Shown here piece by piece: positions 51,935 to 60,424 of a DNA stretch of 64,000 nt. The stretch lies in assembly GCA_002315915.1 (NCBI GenBank), contig DCIB01000002.1, forward strand, positions 30,665 to 94,664, in the 5' to 3' direction. Numbering within the stretch: position 1 is the stretch's first letter; each line of letters begins with the position of its first letter. The position numbers were made by a program, and so were the translations under genes. The notes under the pieces were generated by a model. That model ran no database searches, had not been told where the DNA came from, and was given only the letters and a program-made list of their open reading frames with translations. This DNA is from Caryophanales bacterium UBA1737 (lineage in GTDB: Bacteria > Bacillota_I > Bacilli_A > ML615J-28 > CAG-313).

Positions 51935-52748
51935 AGCTTTTAGCTTGTTTTACTTCGGATATTACTGTTTCATAATCAGTAAATATTAAATCTGCTAACC
52001 AAGGATTATCTATAAATGCATTATAATTACCTTGTCTACTTTTAACATATTTATTTCTAGCTATTTCTAATTCATCTACTGGATCTTCTTCGTTCCATCT
52101 AAGTAGCATTTCTATACTTTCACATACAGTTACTCTATCTAAGTCCATATCATATCTAACAGCTAGATAGAACATGATTCTTGCTATATCACCTTTAACT
52201 TCATTTGGTGGATTAAAGAATTTAGAACTTTCTCCAAATGCTTTATCCTGCCTGCTACTATTATATGAAGATAATTCAGGTCTTATATGATGTAAATCAC
52301 TACCTGCATTAGCATCGCTATTATCAACAGATTTATATAGTTTTTCACCGTATATACTCCATGATTGATTTTTTGGCCATACATGTTCCCTGTTCCAGGT
52401 ATTTCCATTTTCCCATGTTCCATTTATTGATTGTCTTGTATAAAATGTTAATATATAATTATTTTTATTTGGATCTGCATCAGAATATTTGAATAAATAT
52501 CTAATTTCACCATATGTTAATTTTACTTTATGAGTTCTTGTCATTATATTTTGTAATTCTAAATATAATGCAGAACCTGTTAATCCATCAGCTGATTCAT
52601 AATATGATACCCTATTCCAATCATATACATATTGTTTAACTTCTGTTTCTTCTTGAGCAGGGTTATTATTTGGTGCATCTTCTTGATTTGTACAACTATT
52701 AAGTAAAACTAATGATAATAATAAAAATATTATTAATAATTTCTTCAT
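51933..52748 (-). CDS. Secreted endonuclease I family lipoprotein
   Basis: This 271-aa nuclease has a lipoprotein signal with LNSC (Cys about residue 19), so it should be anchored outside the cell. The endonuclease I core is clear: TWNREHVWPKNQSW with the catalytic His (about residue 121), then SDLHHIRPELSSYNSSR and an internal helix with RIMFYLAVRYDMDL. Family members (EndA, NucM, Bsn) cut DNA or RNA non-specifically. It may supply nucleotides that are taken up as nucleosides by the transporter at 45381-50198. AAGGTG lies before the start. Confidence 0.9.
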   Translation of the reverse strand: MKKLLIIFLLLSLVLLNSCTNQEDAPNNNPAQEETEVKQYVYDWNRVSYYESADGLTGSALYLELQNIMTRTHKVKLTYGEIRYLFKYSDADPNKNNYILTFYTRQSINGTWENGNTWNREHVWPKNQSWSIYGEKLYKSVDNSDANAGSDLHHIRPELSSYNSSRQDKAFGESSKFFNPPNEVKGDIARIMFYLAVRYDMDLDRVTVCESIEMLLRWNEEDPVDELEIARNKYVKSRQGNYNAFIDNPWLADLIFTDYETVISEVKQAKS

Positions 52749-52884
52749 TTTTTCACCTTTATATCTATATTTTATTAAATATATAGATAAATATCAAAAC
52801 AATAACATTAAATAGAAATGATTTTAATATATTGTATATATAATAAATATATTATATAATCTAAATATATAAAGGAGAATAATA

Positions 52885-53304
52885 ATGTATTGTAAATACT
52901 GTGGTACAAAATTAGATGATAATGTTATATTTTGTAGTAAGTGTGGCAAAAAAATAGGTGAAAAGAAAGCTTATTATGAAGATGAAATAGATGATCTTAC
53001 TCCGAAAGAAGAAGATATCTTTTATAAGAATGACAAAGATACAACATATGATAAAAATGAAACTAAAAATAAAGTAAATAAAGAAGAGGAAGAAGAGCAA
53101 GAAAAATCTAAGATGGTAGCAGGACTTCTAGCTATATTATTAGGTGGCTTTGGTATTCATAAATTTTATTTAGGCGACACTAAAAAAGGAATACTATACT
53201 TATTTTTTTCTTGGTCATATATACCGTTTATTTTATCTTTTATAGAAGGTATACAAATACTTTGTGAATCAGATAAAAACTTTAAAAAAAGAATAGTTAA
53301 ATAA
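52885..53304 (+). CDS. Zinc-ribbon and TM2-domain membrane protein
   Basis: This 139-aa protein starts with a double C-x-x-C zinc ribbon (CKYCGTKLDDNVIFCSKCGKK; Cys at 3, 6, 18 and 21). A highly charged Lys/Glu linker (about residues 25-75) follows, then a TM2 domain with two membrane helices (MVAGLLAILLGGFGIHKFYLGD, FFSWSYIPFILSFIEGIQIL). TM2 proteins are common in bacteria and have no settled role. AAGGAG precedes the start, and the next gene follows after 18 bases. Confidence 0.88.
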   Translation: MYCKYCGTKLDDNVIFCSKCGKKIGEKKAYYEDEIDDLTPKEEDIFYKNDKDTTYDKNETKNKVNKEEEEEQEKSKMVAGLLAILLGGFGIHKFYLGDTKKGILYLFFSWSYIPFILSFIEGIQILCESDKNFKKRIVK

Positions 53305-53322
53305 TACAAAAGAGGTAAAATT

Positions 53323-54051
53323 ATGAGTATATTATTTTTTCTAACTAATAATAGTAGTAATTCAGATCATCCAATACTATTTTATGCAGTATGGGGTATA
53401 TTTGGAGTAATTATCTTATGGCTTTTATTATCTAGTATAATAGGCTCAATTAAATTTAAAAATGCTGATCATACAATTAATCCTAATTATTTAAAAGAAG
53501 GACTAGATAAAGATACCAATGATGATGAAATGCATGAATATTATTTCCATTTTTATGGTAAATTAAATCAAAGTCATTGTTGTGTTACTAAAGATAAACA
53601 ATTAGTATATGAAATGAATAAAAGATATGTATCATTTTTAAAAGCTGAAGAATATGATTTTATTAATCATGTAACTAATACAAAAACATATCATGAAGTT
53701 GGTAAAACTGTTACTTCATCAGTTGGAGTAAATAATTTCAGTACCAATATTAAGTCATATTTTAAATTTGATGGTGTAAATATTTGGGATTATGTTAAAG
53801 ATAATGGATTTACACATGAAATTGAATTCCACGGATTGCGTTATGCATATAACATCTTTAAAGAAGGTAAACAAATAGGTAGAATTGAAGTTGCATCTTA
53901 TAAAGAAGTTATGGGTGGAAATGGTTTAAATATTGCAGGAAAAGGTTTCTATAAAGTAATATGTAAAGAAATGTATTTAGATCCTGTATTATTATATGCT
54001 TTCTTGGATTCTAAAACAGAATTTTCAAATCAATCAATTAATAGATATTAA
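53323..54051 (+). CDS. Unknown membrane-anchored protein, possible LURP-one/Tubby-like barrel
   Basis: This 242-aa protein has an N-terminal membrane helix (about residues 17-40) and a cytosolic or external region of about 200 residues. The C-terminal half is strand-rich with AYNIFKEGKQIGRIEVAS, a helix-poor layout and a final YKVICKEMYLDPVLLYAF, which weakly recalls LURP-one/Tubby-C barrels that sit on membranes. The similarity is too weak to name a family. It follows the TM2 gene by 18 bases with AGAGG upstream and likely shares its transcript. Confidence 0.55.
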   Translation: MSILFFLTNNSSNSDHPILFYAVWGIFGVIILWLLLSSIIGSIKFKNADHTINPNYLKEGLDKDTNDDEMHEYYFHFYGKLNQSHCCVTKDKQLVYEMNKRYVSFLKAEEYDFINHVTNTKTYHEVGKTVTSSVGVNNFSTNIKSYFKFDGVNIWDYVKDNGFTHEIEFHGLRYAYNIFKEGKQIGRIEVASYKEVMGGNGLNIAGKGFYKVICKEMYLDPVLLYAFLDSKTEFSNQSINRY

Positions 54052-54089
54052 AAAAATGATTGTACTTGTAATAAGTACAATCATTTTTT
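54051..54089. terminator. Bidirectional terminator between 53323 gene and galE
   Basis: Seventeen-base stem 54051-54067 with 54073-54089 (AAAAAATGATTGTACTT and complement), loop GTAAT. Confidence 0.9.
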
Positions 54090-55098
54090 AATTTATTCCA
54101 TTTGGATTATTCTTTTGAAAATTCCAAGAAGATGATGCCATATCATCTATAGTATATTGTGCCTTAAATCCTAATTCTAGATATGCTTTTGTTGGATCTG
54201 AATAACACATATCTAAATCTCCTGGTCTTCTTTCTTTATATATATAAGGAATAGGTTTACCTACTGCTTTTTCAAATGCATGTAATACATCTAATACACT
54301 ATATCCTAATCCAGTTCCTAAATTATATATAACTAACCCGGAATTAGTAGAAATTTTCTTTAATGCTAATACATGACCTATTGCAAGATCACATACATGG
54401 ATATAATCTCTTACTCCAGTACCATCTTTTGTGTTATAGTTATTACCATAAATATTAAGATGATCTAATTTTCCTATTGCAACTTGTGTAATATATGGAC
54501 ACAAGTTATTTGGTATTCCATTTGGATCTTCTCCAATTAATCCTGATTTATGAGCTCCAACTGGGTTAAAGTATCTTAATATACCTATATTCCATGTTTT
54601 ATCAGATATATATAAGTCTTTTAATATATGTTCGATAAATAATTTTGTTTTACCATATGGATTAGATGGTTCATTTAATGAAGCATCTTCTTTAATAGGT
54701 TGAATACTTTGTTTTCCGTAAACTGTTGCGGATGAAGAAAATAATATATTTTTAACACTATGTTTATTCATTATATTTAATAATGAAATAGTTGATTTAA
54801 TATTATTTTCATAATACTTTAGTGGTATTATACAAGATTCACCTACTGCTTTTAATCCGGCAAAATGGATTACTGAATCTATATTATATTCATTAAATAC
54901 CTTGTCTAATGCTTCTTCATTACATACATCTAATTTTATAAAAGGTATTTCTTTATTAGTAATTTGATTTAATCTATTTAAAACTTCTAATTTTGAATTA
55001 GATAGATTATCAACAATAACTACTTCATAATTATTATTTATTAGTTCTATTACTGTATGAGAACCAATATATCCTAGTCCGCCTGTTACTAATATCAT
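54088..55098 (-). CDS. galE: UDP-glucose 4-epimerase
   Basis: GalE interconverts UDP-glucose and UDP-galactose for galactose use and glycan synthesis. The 336-aa extended SDR has MILVTGGLGYIGSHT (NAD motif G-x-x-G-x-x-G), LFSSSATVYG with the catalytic Ser/Thr, and NPYGKTKLFIE with the Y-x-x-x-K pair (about residues 147-151). Also typical are GIPNNLCPYI and RRPGDLDMCYSDPTKA. The length is standard. It is a single-gene unit, transcribed divergently from the mgtC-like gene. Confidence 0.96.
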   Translation of the reverse strand: MILVTGGLGYIGSHTVIELINNNYEVVIVDNLSNSKLEVLNRLNQITNKEIPFIKLDVCNEEALDKVFNEYNIDSVIHFAGLKAVGESCIIPLKYYENNIKSTISLLNIMNKHSVKNILFSSSATVYGKQSIQPIKEDASLNEPSNPYGKTKLFIEHILKDLYISDKTWNIGILRYFNPVGAHKSGLIGEDPNGIPNNLCPYITQVAIGKLDHLNIYGNNYNTKDGTGVRDYIHVCDLAIGHVLALKKISTNSGLVIYNLGTGLGYSVLDVLHAFEKAVGKPIPYIYKERRPGDLDMCYSDPTKAYLELGFKAQYTIDDMASSSWNFQKNNPNGIN

Positions 55099-55122
55099 AT
55101 AAAAAATCTTCTTTCTTAAAAT

Positions 55123-55151
55123 ATTTTATCATTATTTTTAATAGTTCGCAA
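55123..55151 (-). promoter_or_regulatory. Promoter of galE
   Basis: On the minus strand: TTGCGA (55151-55146), 17-base spacer, and extended -10 TGATAAAAT (55131-55123). Confidence 0.7.
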
Positions 55152-55155
55152 ATGC

Positions 55156-55184
55156 TTGACTAAACACTATAAGTTATGTAAAAT
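55156..55184 (+). promoter_or_regulatory. Promoter of the mgtC-like gene
   Basis: TTGACT (55156-55161), 17-base spacer, TAAAAT (55179-55184); it lies back to back with the galE promoter. Confidence 0.75.
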
Positions 55185-55209
55185 ATATATATTAAATGGA
55201 GGATAAAAT

Positions 55210-55917
55210 ATGTTATTTACAGTAACTGATCCTATAGCAAATCTACTTGGTTCTTGGAGTAGTGAATTAAGTGCTTTAAGTATATTATTTAGAATATTTA
55301 TAATACTAATTCTTGGTTCTATTCTTGGATTAGAAAGAAGTCAAAAAAGACATTCTGCAGGTCTTAGAACATTCTTACTTGTTGCAACTAGTTCTTCAGC
55401 GGCAATGATAATTGATCAATATTTAGGAACATTCTTCTTAAGTGCTGCAACAATTATTGGTACAGCTATAATTTCTAGTAATACAACACTATTTACATCT
55501 CGTAGTCAAATTAAAGGATTAACAACATCAGTAGAACTTTGGACTACTGCATTTATGGGTCTTGCGTTTGGTGGAGGACTTTATACTTTAGGTATAATAA
55601 TATTTGCTACTACAATGATTATTGCTGGATTCTTATCTGGTATGGAAATGTACTTAAAGAATAGATCCAATCATTTTGAAATACATTTAGAGTTAAAAAA
55701 TGCATCATTTTTAAAAGAATTTGTTACAACCGCAAGAAAATTAGGTTTATCAATTGATGAAATGGAATCAAATCCAGCTTATATTGGCTCTGGTTTAAGT
55801 GTATATAGTGTATCTTTATCTATAATATCTGATGAATTAAAACAATATAAAACTCATTCTGAAATAATTGAAGCACTATCATCATTAGAATATGTATACC
55901 ATATAGAAGAAATGTAA
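55210..55917 (+). CDS. MgtC/SapB family membrane protein
   Basis: This 235-aa protein has five membrane helices with the MgtC signature LGSILGLERSQKRHSAGLRTFLLVATSSS (about residues 35-62), followed by a C-terminal ACT-like cytosolic domain (about 150-235; HFEIHLELKNASFL). MgtC-like proteins influence magnesium, membrane potential or ATP-synthase activity; the bacterial housekeeping role is uncertain. GGAGG precedes the ATG. It has its own promoter and terminator. Confidence 0.88.
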   Translation: MLFTVTDPIANLLGSWSSELSALSILFRIFIILILGSILGLERSQKRHSAGLRTFLLVATSSSAAMIIDQYLGTFFLSAATIIGTAIISSNTTLFTSRSQIKGLTTSVELWTTAFMGLAFGGGLYTLGIIIFATTMIIAGFLSGMEMYLKNRSNHFEIHLELKNASFLKEFVTTARKLGLSIDEMESNPAYIGSGLSVYSVSLSIISDELKQYKTHSEIIEALSSLEYVYHIEEM

Positions 55918-55919
55918 TA

Positions 55920-55953
55920 TTAAAGATGTAAGGTTCTTACATCTTTAATTTTC
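55920..55953 (+). terminator. Terminator after mgtC-like gene
   Basis: TTAAAGATGTAAG (55920-55932) pairs with CTTACATCTTTAA (55936-55948), loop GTT, then TTTTCTTT. Confidence 0.85.
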
Positions 55954-56018
55954 TTTATGGAATTTTATATATATAAGATATATAATATTTATAATAGTAA
56001 AAGAAAAGAAGTATTAAT

Positions 56019-56846
56019 ATGAAAAAGATTTTAACAATTCAAGATTTTTCTTGTTATGGACAGTGTTCATTAACTGTAGCACTTCCTATTATATCTACAT
56101 TTGGTATTGAAACTGTATGTTTGCCAACATCATTATTATCTAACCATACTGCTGGATTTAAAGGATTTACTTGTTTAGATTTAACAAATGAATTAAACAA
56201 AATAATTAATCATTGGAATATAGAAGGATTCAGTTTTGATGGTATATATACAGGATATTTAGGAAGTAATTCGCTTGTTGATATTGCATGTTCTTTAGTT
56301 GATAAATATAAACATGATAATGATATAGTTTTATGTGATCCTGCCATGGCAGATTTTGGTAAACTATATCCTGCTTTTGATAATAGTTATGTAGAATCAA
56401 TGAAACGCTTAGTTTCTAAATCTACTCATATTATTCCAAATATTACAGAAGCAGCACTTCTTACTGACATAGAATATAAAGATAATTATTCATATGATGA
56501 ATTATGTAATATGATGATAAAACTATCTAATATGGGACCTAAATATGTAATACTTACAGGTATATCTAAAAAAGAAGATGAACTAGGAGCCTTAATTTAT
56601 AATTCTTATGATAAGAGCTTTAATTATATAGCAAATAAAAAAATAAATAAACAATTTCATGGTACAGGAGATATATTTGCATCGGTATTATTTGGTGATT
56701 TAATTAATGGTAAAACATTATTTGAATCAACAAAACTTGCAGTTGATTTCACTTTAGAATCTATAATAAATACATTAGATGATAATGATCATTGGTATTC
56801 TGTTCATTTTGAAAAAGCTTTACCAATGATTATAAAGGATAATTAA
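56019..56846 (+). CDS. Pyridoxal/pyridoxamine kinase
   Basis: This 275-aa ribokinase-like enzyme phosphorylates pyridoxal, pyridoxamine or pyridoxine to make vitamin B6 cofactor by salvage. It has IQDFSCYGQCSLTVALPII at the start, LCDPAMADFGKLY (D-P-x-M-x-D-x-G), NITEAALLT, and the ATP/catalytic HGTGDIFASVLFGDL near residue 217. HMP kinase (ThiD) is a relative, but the early segment and NITEAALLTD favour a PdxK/PdxY type. It overlaps ung by one base, and an ECF S component follows. Confidence 0.9.
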   Translation: MKKILTIQDFSCYGQCSLTVALPIISTFGIETVCLPTSLLSNHTAGFKGFTCLDLTNELNKIINHWNIEGFSFDGIYTGYLGSNSLVDIACSLVDKYKHDNDIVLCDPAMADFGKLYPAFDNSYVESMKRLVSKSTHIIPNITEAALLTDIEYKDNYSYDELCNMMIKLSNMGPKYVILTGISKKEDELGALIYNSYDKSFNYIANKKINKQFHGTGDIFASVLFGDLINGKTLFESTKLAVDFTLESIINTLDDNDHWYSVHFEKALPMIIKDN

Positions 56847-57487
56847 TGACTTGGGAAGAATTTAATAATTTAGAAAAGAATAAAAAATATTATATAGATT
56901 TAATGTCCTTTATAGATAATGAATATAAAAATAAGACTATATTTCCTGAATATAGTAATATTTTTAAAGCTTTCGTATATACACCATTAGAAAAAGTTAA
57001 GGTAGTAATTATTGGTCAAGATCCATATCAAACTTTAGGATATGCAACAGGACTTGCATTCTCAGTTAATAAAGATTGTATAATACCAAGAAGCTTAAAC
57101 AATATTTTTAAAGAATTAAATAATGAATTAGGTATAAAAATACCTAATAATGGTTCTTTAGATAAATGGGCAAAGAATGGGATATTATTACTTAATAGAA
57201 TATTAACTGTTGAAAAAGATAAATCTTTATCACATAAAAATATTGGATGGGAAGAATATACTTTAAATGTAATTAAACTATTAAATAGTTTAGATAAAAA
57301 AATTGTATATATTCTACTTGGTAATGAAGCAATAAAATTAAAAGAATATCTTAATAATCCAAATCAACTTGTATTAACTACATCTCATCCATCACCATTA
57401 TCTTGTAATAAAGGTTTCTTTAATAGTGGTATATTTATTAATACTTGTAAATTCTTAAATGAATCAAGTTCATTATGGGAGTTATAA
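56846..57487 (+). CDS. ung: Uracil-DNA glycosylase
   Basis: Ung removes uracil from DNA in base-excision repair. The 213-aa protein carries the water-activating GQDPYQTLGYATGLAFSV (about residues 58-75), LLLNRILTV, YILLGNEA and the DNA-intercalating HPSPLSCNKGFF motif (about 181-192). Length is typical of family 1. The start shares a base with the kinase stop (TAATG), and the ECF gene start is 3 bases beyond its stop. Confidence 0.97.
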   Translation: MTWEEFNNLEKNKKYYIDLMSFIDNEYKNKTIFPEYSNIFKAFVYTPLEKVKVVIIGQDPYQTLGYATGLAFSVNKDCIIPRSLNNIFKELNNELGIKIPNNGSLDKWAKNGILLLNRILTVEKDKSLSHKNIGWEEYTLNVIKLLNSLDKKIVYILLGNEAIKLKEYLNNPNQLVLTTSHPSPLSCNKGFFNSGIFINTCKFLNESSSLWEL

Positions 57488-57489
57488 TA

Positions 57490-58032
57490 ATGAAAAAATA
57501 TAATTTAAAAAGAATTGTTTTATTATCATTATTTAGTGCATTATTTGCGGTTGCAGAAATATATTCACCAAAAATAGGTAATTTTAAAATATCTCTATCT
57601 GCAATAGTTATAATTGTTATTGCAATATTATATGGATCATTAGATAGTTTAATAGTATCCTTTATTGGAGGAATTGTCTCTCAAATAGTAGTTACTAAAA
57701 TGATGAATTATACATTTGGACCTACAATGTTACTTTGGATATTACCAGGATGTGCAAGAGCTTTAATAATTTCATTATTTATATATAATATTGATTTTAA
57801 GAAATATAAATTAAAATATATTTTAGTAATAATAATATCTTCAATTATAGTAACTATTTTAAATACTTTAGTTCAATGGATAGATTGTTTAGTATATCAT
57901 TATGATAGTGAATTATTAATACTTACTACTTTTTTATATCGAGTATTACTTGGTATAATATCTAGTATCATATATATTTTAATAGTTCCACTAGTAGTAA
58001 TACCTTTAAGAAAATTTTTGAATATTAATTAA
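57490..58032 (+). CDS. ECF transporter S component (vitamin uptake)
   Basis: This 180-aa protein has five to six membrane helices with an S-component pattern: KRIVLLSLFSALFAVAEIYSPKIGNFKISLSA, then ILYGSLDSLIVSFIGGIVSQIV and LLWILPGCARALIISLFIYN. It provides substrate specificity for an energy-coupling-factor importer; the shared ATPases and EcfT are not in the window. The layout recalls FolT-like members, but its operon partner, a pyridoxal kinase, suggests vitamin B6. Start at the ATG 57490 with GGGAG at 57478-57482. Confidence 0.85.
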   Translation: MKKYNLKRIVLLSLFSALFAVAEIYSPKIGNFKISLSAIVIIVIAILYGSLDSLIVSFIGGIVSQIVVTKMMNYTFGPTMLLWILPGCARALIISLFIYNIDFKKYKLKYILVIIISSIIVTILNTLVQWIDCLVYHYDSELLILTTFLYRVLLGIISSIIYILIVPLVVIPLRKFLNIN

Positions 58033-58069
58033 AAGATTATCAATTATCATTGATAATCTTTTAATTTTT
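58029..58069 (+). terminator. Terminator after ECF S component gene
   Basis: TTAAAAGATTATCAA (58029-58043) pairs with TTGATAATCTTTTAA (58050-58064), then TTTTT. Confidence 0.85.
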
Positions 58070-58097
58070 ATATACCTATATAATTAATTCTACATTC

Positions 58098-58126
58098 TTG
58101 TAAATAAAGGTATAATTTGATATAAT
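58098..58126 (+). promoter_or_regulatory. Promoter of gpmI and downstream genes
   Basis: TTGTAA (58098-58103), 17-base spacer, TATAAT (58121-58126) with extended TG at 58118-58119. Confidence 0.75.
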
Positions 58127-58150
58127 ATTTTAGGTATTAAGAGGTGACTT

Positions 58151-59689
58151 ATGAGCAAAAAGAATTTAGTCATGTTAGTAATTATGGATGGGTTTGGATA
58201 TCGTAAAGATACAGATGGGAATGCTATTGCAGCTGCAAATAAACCTAATTTAGATAAACTATTTAATGAATATCCTTGGACTTTAATTGAAGCATCGGGT
58301 GAAGATGTTGGTCTTCCTGCTGGTCAAATGGGTAATTCTGAAGTAGGTCATATGAATATTGGAGCTGGTCGTGTTGTATTTCAATCACTTACTAGAGTTA
58401 ATATTGCTGTTAGAGAAAAAACATTATTTAACTTACCTGCTATGAAAAAGGCTATTGATCATGCTATTAAAAATAATTCTAGTTTACATATTATGGGATT
58501 AATGAGTCCTGGTGGAGTTCATTCTCATATTGATCATATAATATATATGATGAATGAAGCAGTTAGATTAGGTGTAAAAAAAGTATATGTTCATGCATTC
58601 TTAGATGGAAGAGATGTACCACCTACTTCTGCAAAAGAATATTTAAAAGAGCTTGATGAAGCTAGATTAGATGGTGTTGAAATTGGTGTAGTATCTGGTA
58701 GATATTATGCAATGGATAGAGATAAAAATTATGATAGAACTCAACTTGCTTATGATGCGTTAGTATATGGTGATGCTCCTTACAAAGGTTTATTAGAAGG
58801 TATTGATGAATCATATAATGACGGTATAACAGATGAATTTGTTAAACCATATATAGTTACAAAAGATTCTAATATTAAAGATCATGATTCTGTTATATTT
58901 GCAAATTTTAGACCTGATAGAGCAATTCAAATTAGTATTGCATTAACTAATCCCAAAGAAGCTAAGTCAGATAAAGGTGATTTAAAGAATTATAAAGTAT
59001 TTAATGATTTAGATTATGTTCAAATGATGTTATATTCTGATAAAGTTAAAGGTGATGTAGCATTTAACTTACAAGAATTAAATAATATATATGGAGATTA
59101 TATTTCAAGTCTAGGCTTAAAACAATTAAGAATAGCTGAAACAGAAAAATATGCACATGTTACTTTCTTCTTTGATGGAGGAGTAGATAAAGAATTAAAT
59201 GGTGCTACACGTATATTAGTTCCTTCTCCAAAAGTTGCAACATACGATTTAAAACCTGAAATGTCGGCTTATGAGGTATGTGAAAAAGCTTGTGCTGCTA
59301 TAAAGTCTGAAGAATTTGATACTATAATATTGAATTTTGCTAACTGTGATATGGTTGGTCATACAACTATCTATGATGCAGCTGTAAAAGCTGTTGAAGC
59401 AGTAGATGAATGTGTAGGTAAAATTAAAGATGCTGTAGATTCAGTTGGCGGAGTTATGCTTCTTACTGCTGATCATGGTAATGCTGATATGATGTGGGAC
59501 GAAAATAAAGTTCCTTTTAGTGCACATACTACTAATCCTGTTCCTTTCTTAATAACTAATAAAGATGTAGTATTAAAAGATACAGGTAATTTAGGTGATA
59601 TTGCACCTACTATGTTAGAACTTCTTCATTTAGATAAACCAGTAGAAATGACTGGTTCTTCAATGATTAAAGGTTATAAAAATAATTAA
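58151..59689 (+). CDS. gpmI: 2,3-bisphosphoglycerate-independent phosphoglycerate mutase
   Basis: GpmI interconverts 3- and 2-phosphoglycerate in glycolysis, using manganese. The 512-aa alkaline-phosphatase-fold protein begins VMLVIMDGFGYR with metal-binding Asp, has the phosphoserine site GQMGNSEVGHMNIGAGR (Ser about residue 62), HAFLDGRDVPP, FANFRPDRAIQ, NFANCDMVGHTT, and LTADHGNADMM. Length is typical. It heads a unit with the Fe-S scaffold-like and GGGtGRT genes, 20 bases downstream. Confidence 0.97.
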   Translation: MSKKNLVMLVIMDGFGYRKDTDGNAIAAANKPNLDKLFNEYPWTLIEASGEDVGLPAGQMGNSEVGHMNIGAGRVVFQSLTRVNIAVREKTLFNLPAMKKAIDHAIKNNSSLHIMGLMSPGGVHSHIDHIIYMMNEAVRLGVKKVYVHAFLDGRDVPPTSAKEYLKELDEARLDGVEIGVVSGRYYAMDRDKNYDRTQLAYDALVYGDAPYKGLLEGIDESYNDGITDEFVKPYIVTKDSNIKDHDSVIFANFRPDRAIQISIALTNPKEAKSDKGDLKNYKVFNDLDYVQMMLYSDKVKGDVAFNLQELNNIYGDYISSLGLKQLRIAETEKYAHVTFFFDGGVDKELNGATRILVPSPKVATYDLKPEMSAYEVCEKACAAIKSEEFDTIILNFANCDMVGHTTIYDAAVKAVEAVDECVGKIKDAVDSVGGVMLLTADHGNADMMWDENKVPFSAHTTNPVPFLITNKDVVLKDTGNLGDIAPTMLELLHLDKPVEMTGSSMIKGYKNN

Positions 59690-59709
59690 TATAAGGAAAG
59701 GGTATATTT

Positions 59710-60411
59710 ATGAATAACATGAATTACACAAATCAAGTTAAAGAAATGTGTCCTGTTAAAGTTGGTGCTCATCACGGATGTGCTCCAATTCCTCAAGAAG
59801 GACAATGGACATATTCCAAAAAAGTAGAAGATATTAGTGGTTTTACACATGGTATCGGATGGTGTGCTCCTCAACAAGGTGCATGTAAATTAAGTTTAAA
59901 TGTAAAGAATGGTATCATTCAAGAAGCATTAGTAGAAACTATTGGATGCTCTGGTATGACACACTCTGCTGCTATGGCATCAGAAGCATTAGTTGGAAGA
60001 ACTGTATTAGAAGCAGTTAATACTGACTTAGTATGCGATGCAATTAACACAGCTATGAGAGAATTATTCTTACAAATTATTTATGGTAGAACACAATCTG
60101 CTTATTCTGAAGGTGGGCTATTAATTGGTGCTGGTTTAGAAGATTTAGGTAAAGGATTAAGAAGCCAAGTTGGTACAACTTATGCTACTTTAGAAAAAGG
60201 TCCTAGATACTTAGAACTTGCTGAAGGATATATTACTAGACTTGCATTAGATGAAAATAGTGAAATTATTGGTTATGAATACTTATCTTTAGGTAAATTT
60301 ACAGATTTCCTAAAGAAAGGACTTGATGCTAATGAAGCATTAAAGAAAGCAACTGGATCATATGGACGTTTTGCAGAAGCTGTAAAATATATTGATCCAC
60401 GTACTGAATAG
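59710..60411 (+). CDS. IscU/NifU-scaffold-like protein paired with GGGtGRT protein
   Basis: This 233-aa protein contains an iron-sulfur scaffold-like core: GACKLSLNVKNGIIQEALVETIGCSGMTHSAAMASEALVGRTVLEAV (about residues 57-100), reminiscent of IscU strands and its Cys positions. Further conserved Cys sit at about residues 15, 24, 55 and 59. The C-terminal half (about 150-233) has YLELAEGYITRLALDENSEIIGYEYLSLG. Such proteins commonly occur just before the GGGtGRT gene, as here. A role in Fe-S handling is inferred; no experimental function is known to me. Confidence 0.75.
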   Translation: MNNMNYTNQVKEMCPVKVGAHHGCAPIPQEGQWTYSKKVEDISGFTHGIGWCAPQQGACKLSLNVKNGIIQEALVETIGCSGMTHSAAMASEALVGRTVLEAVNTDLVCDAINTAMRELFLQIIYGRTQSAYSEGGLLIGAGLEDLGKGLRSQVGTTYATLEKGPRYLELAEGYITRLALDENSEIIGYEYLSLGKFTDFLKKGLDANEALKKATGSYGRFAEAVKYIDPRTE

Positions 60412-60424
60412 GAGGATATCTAAA

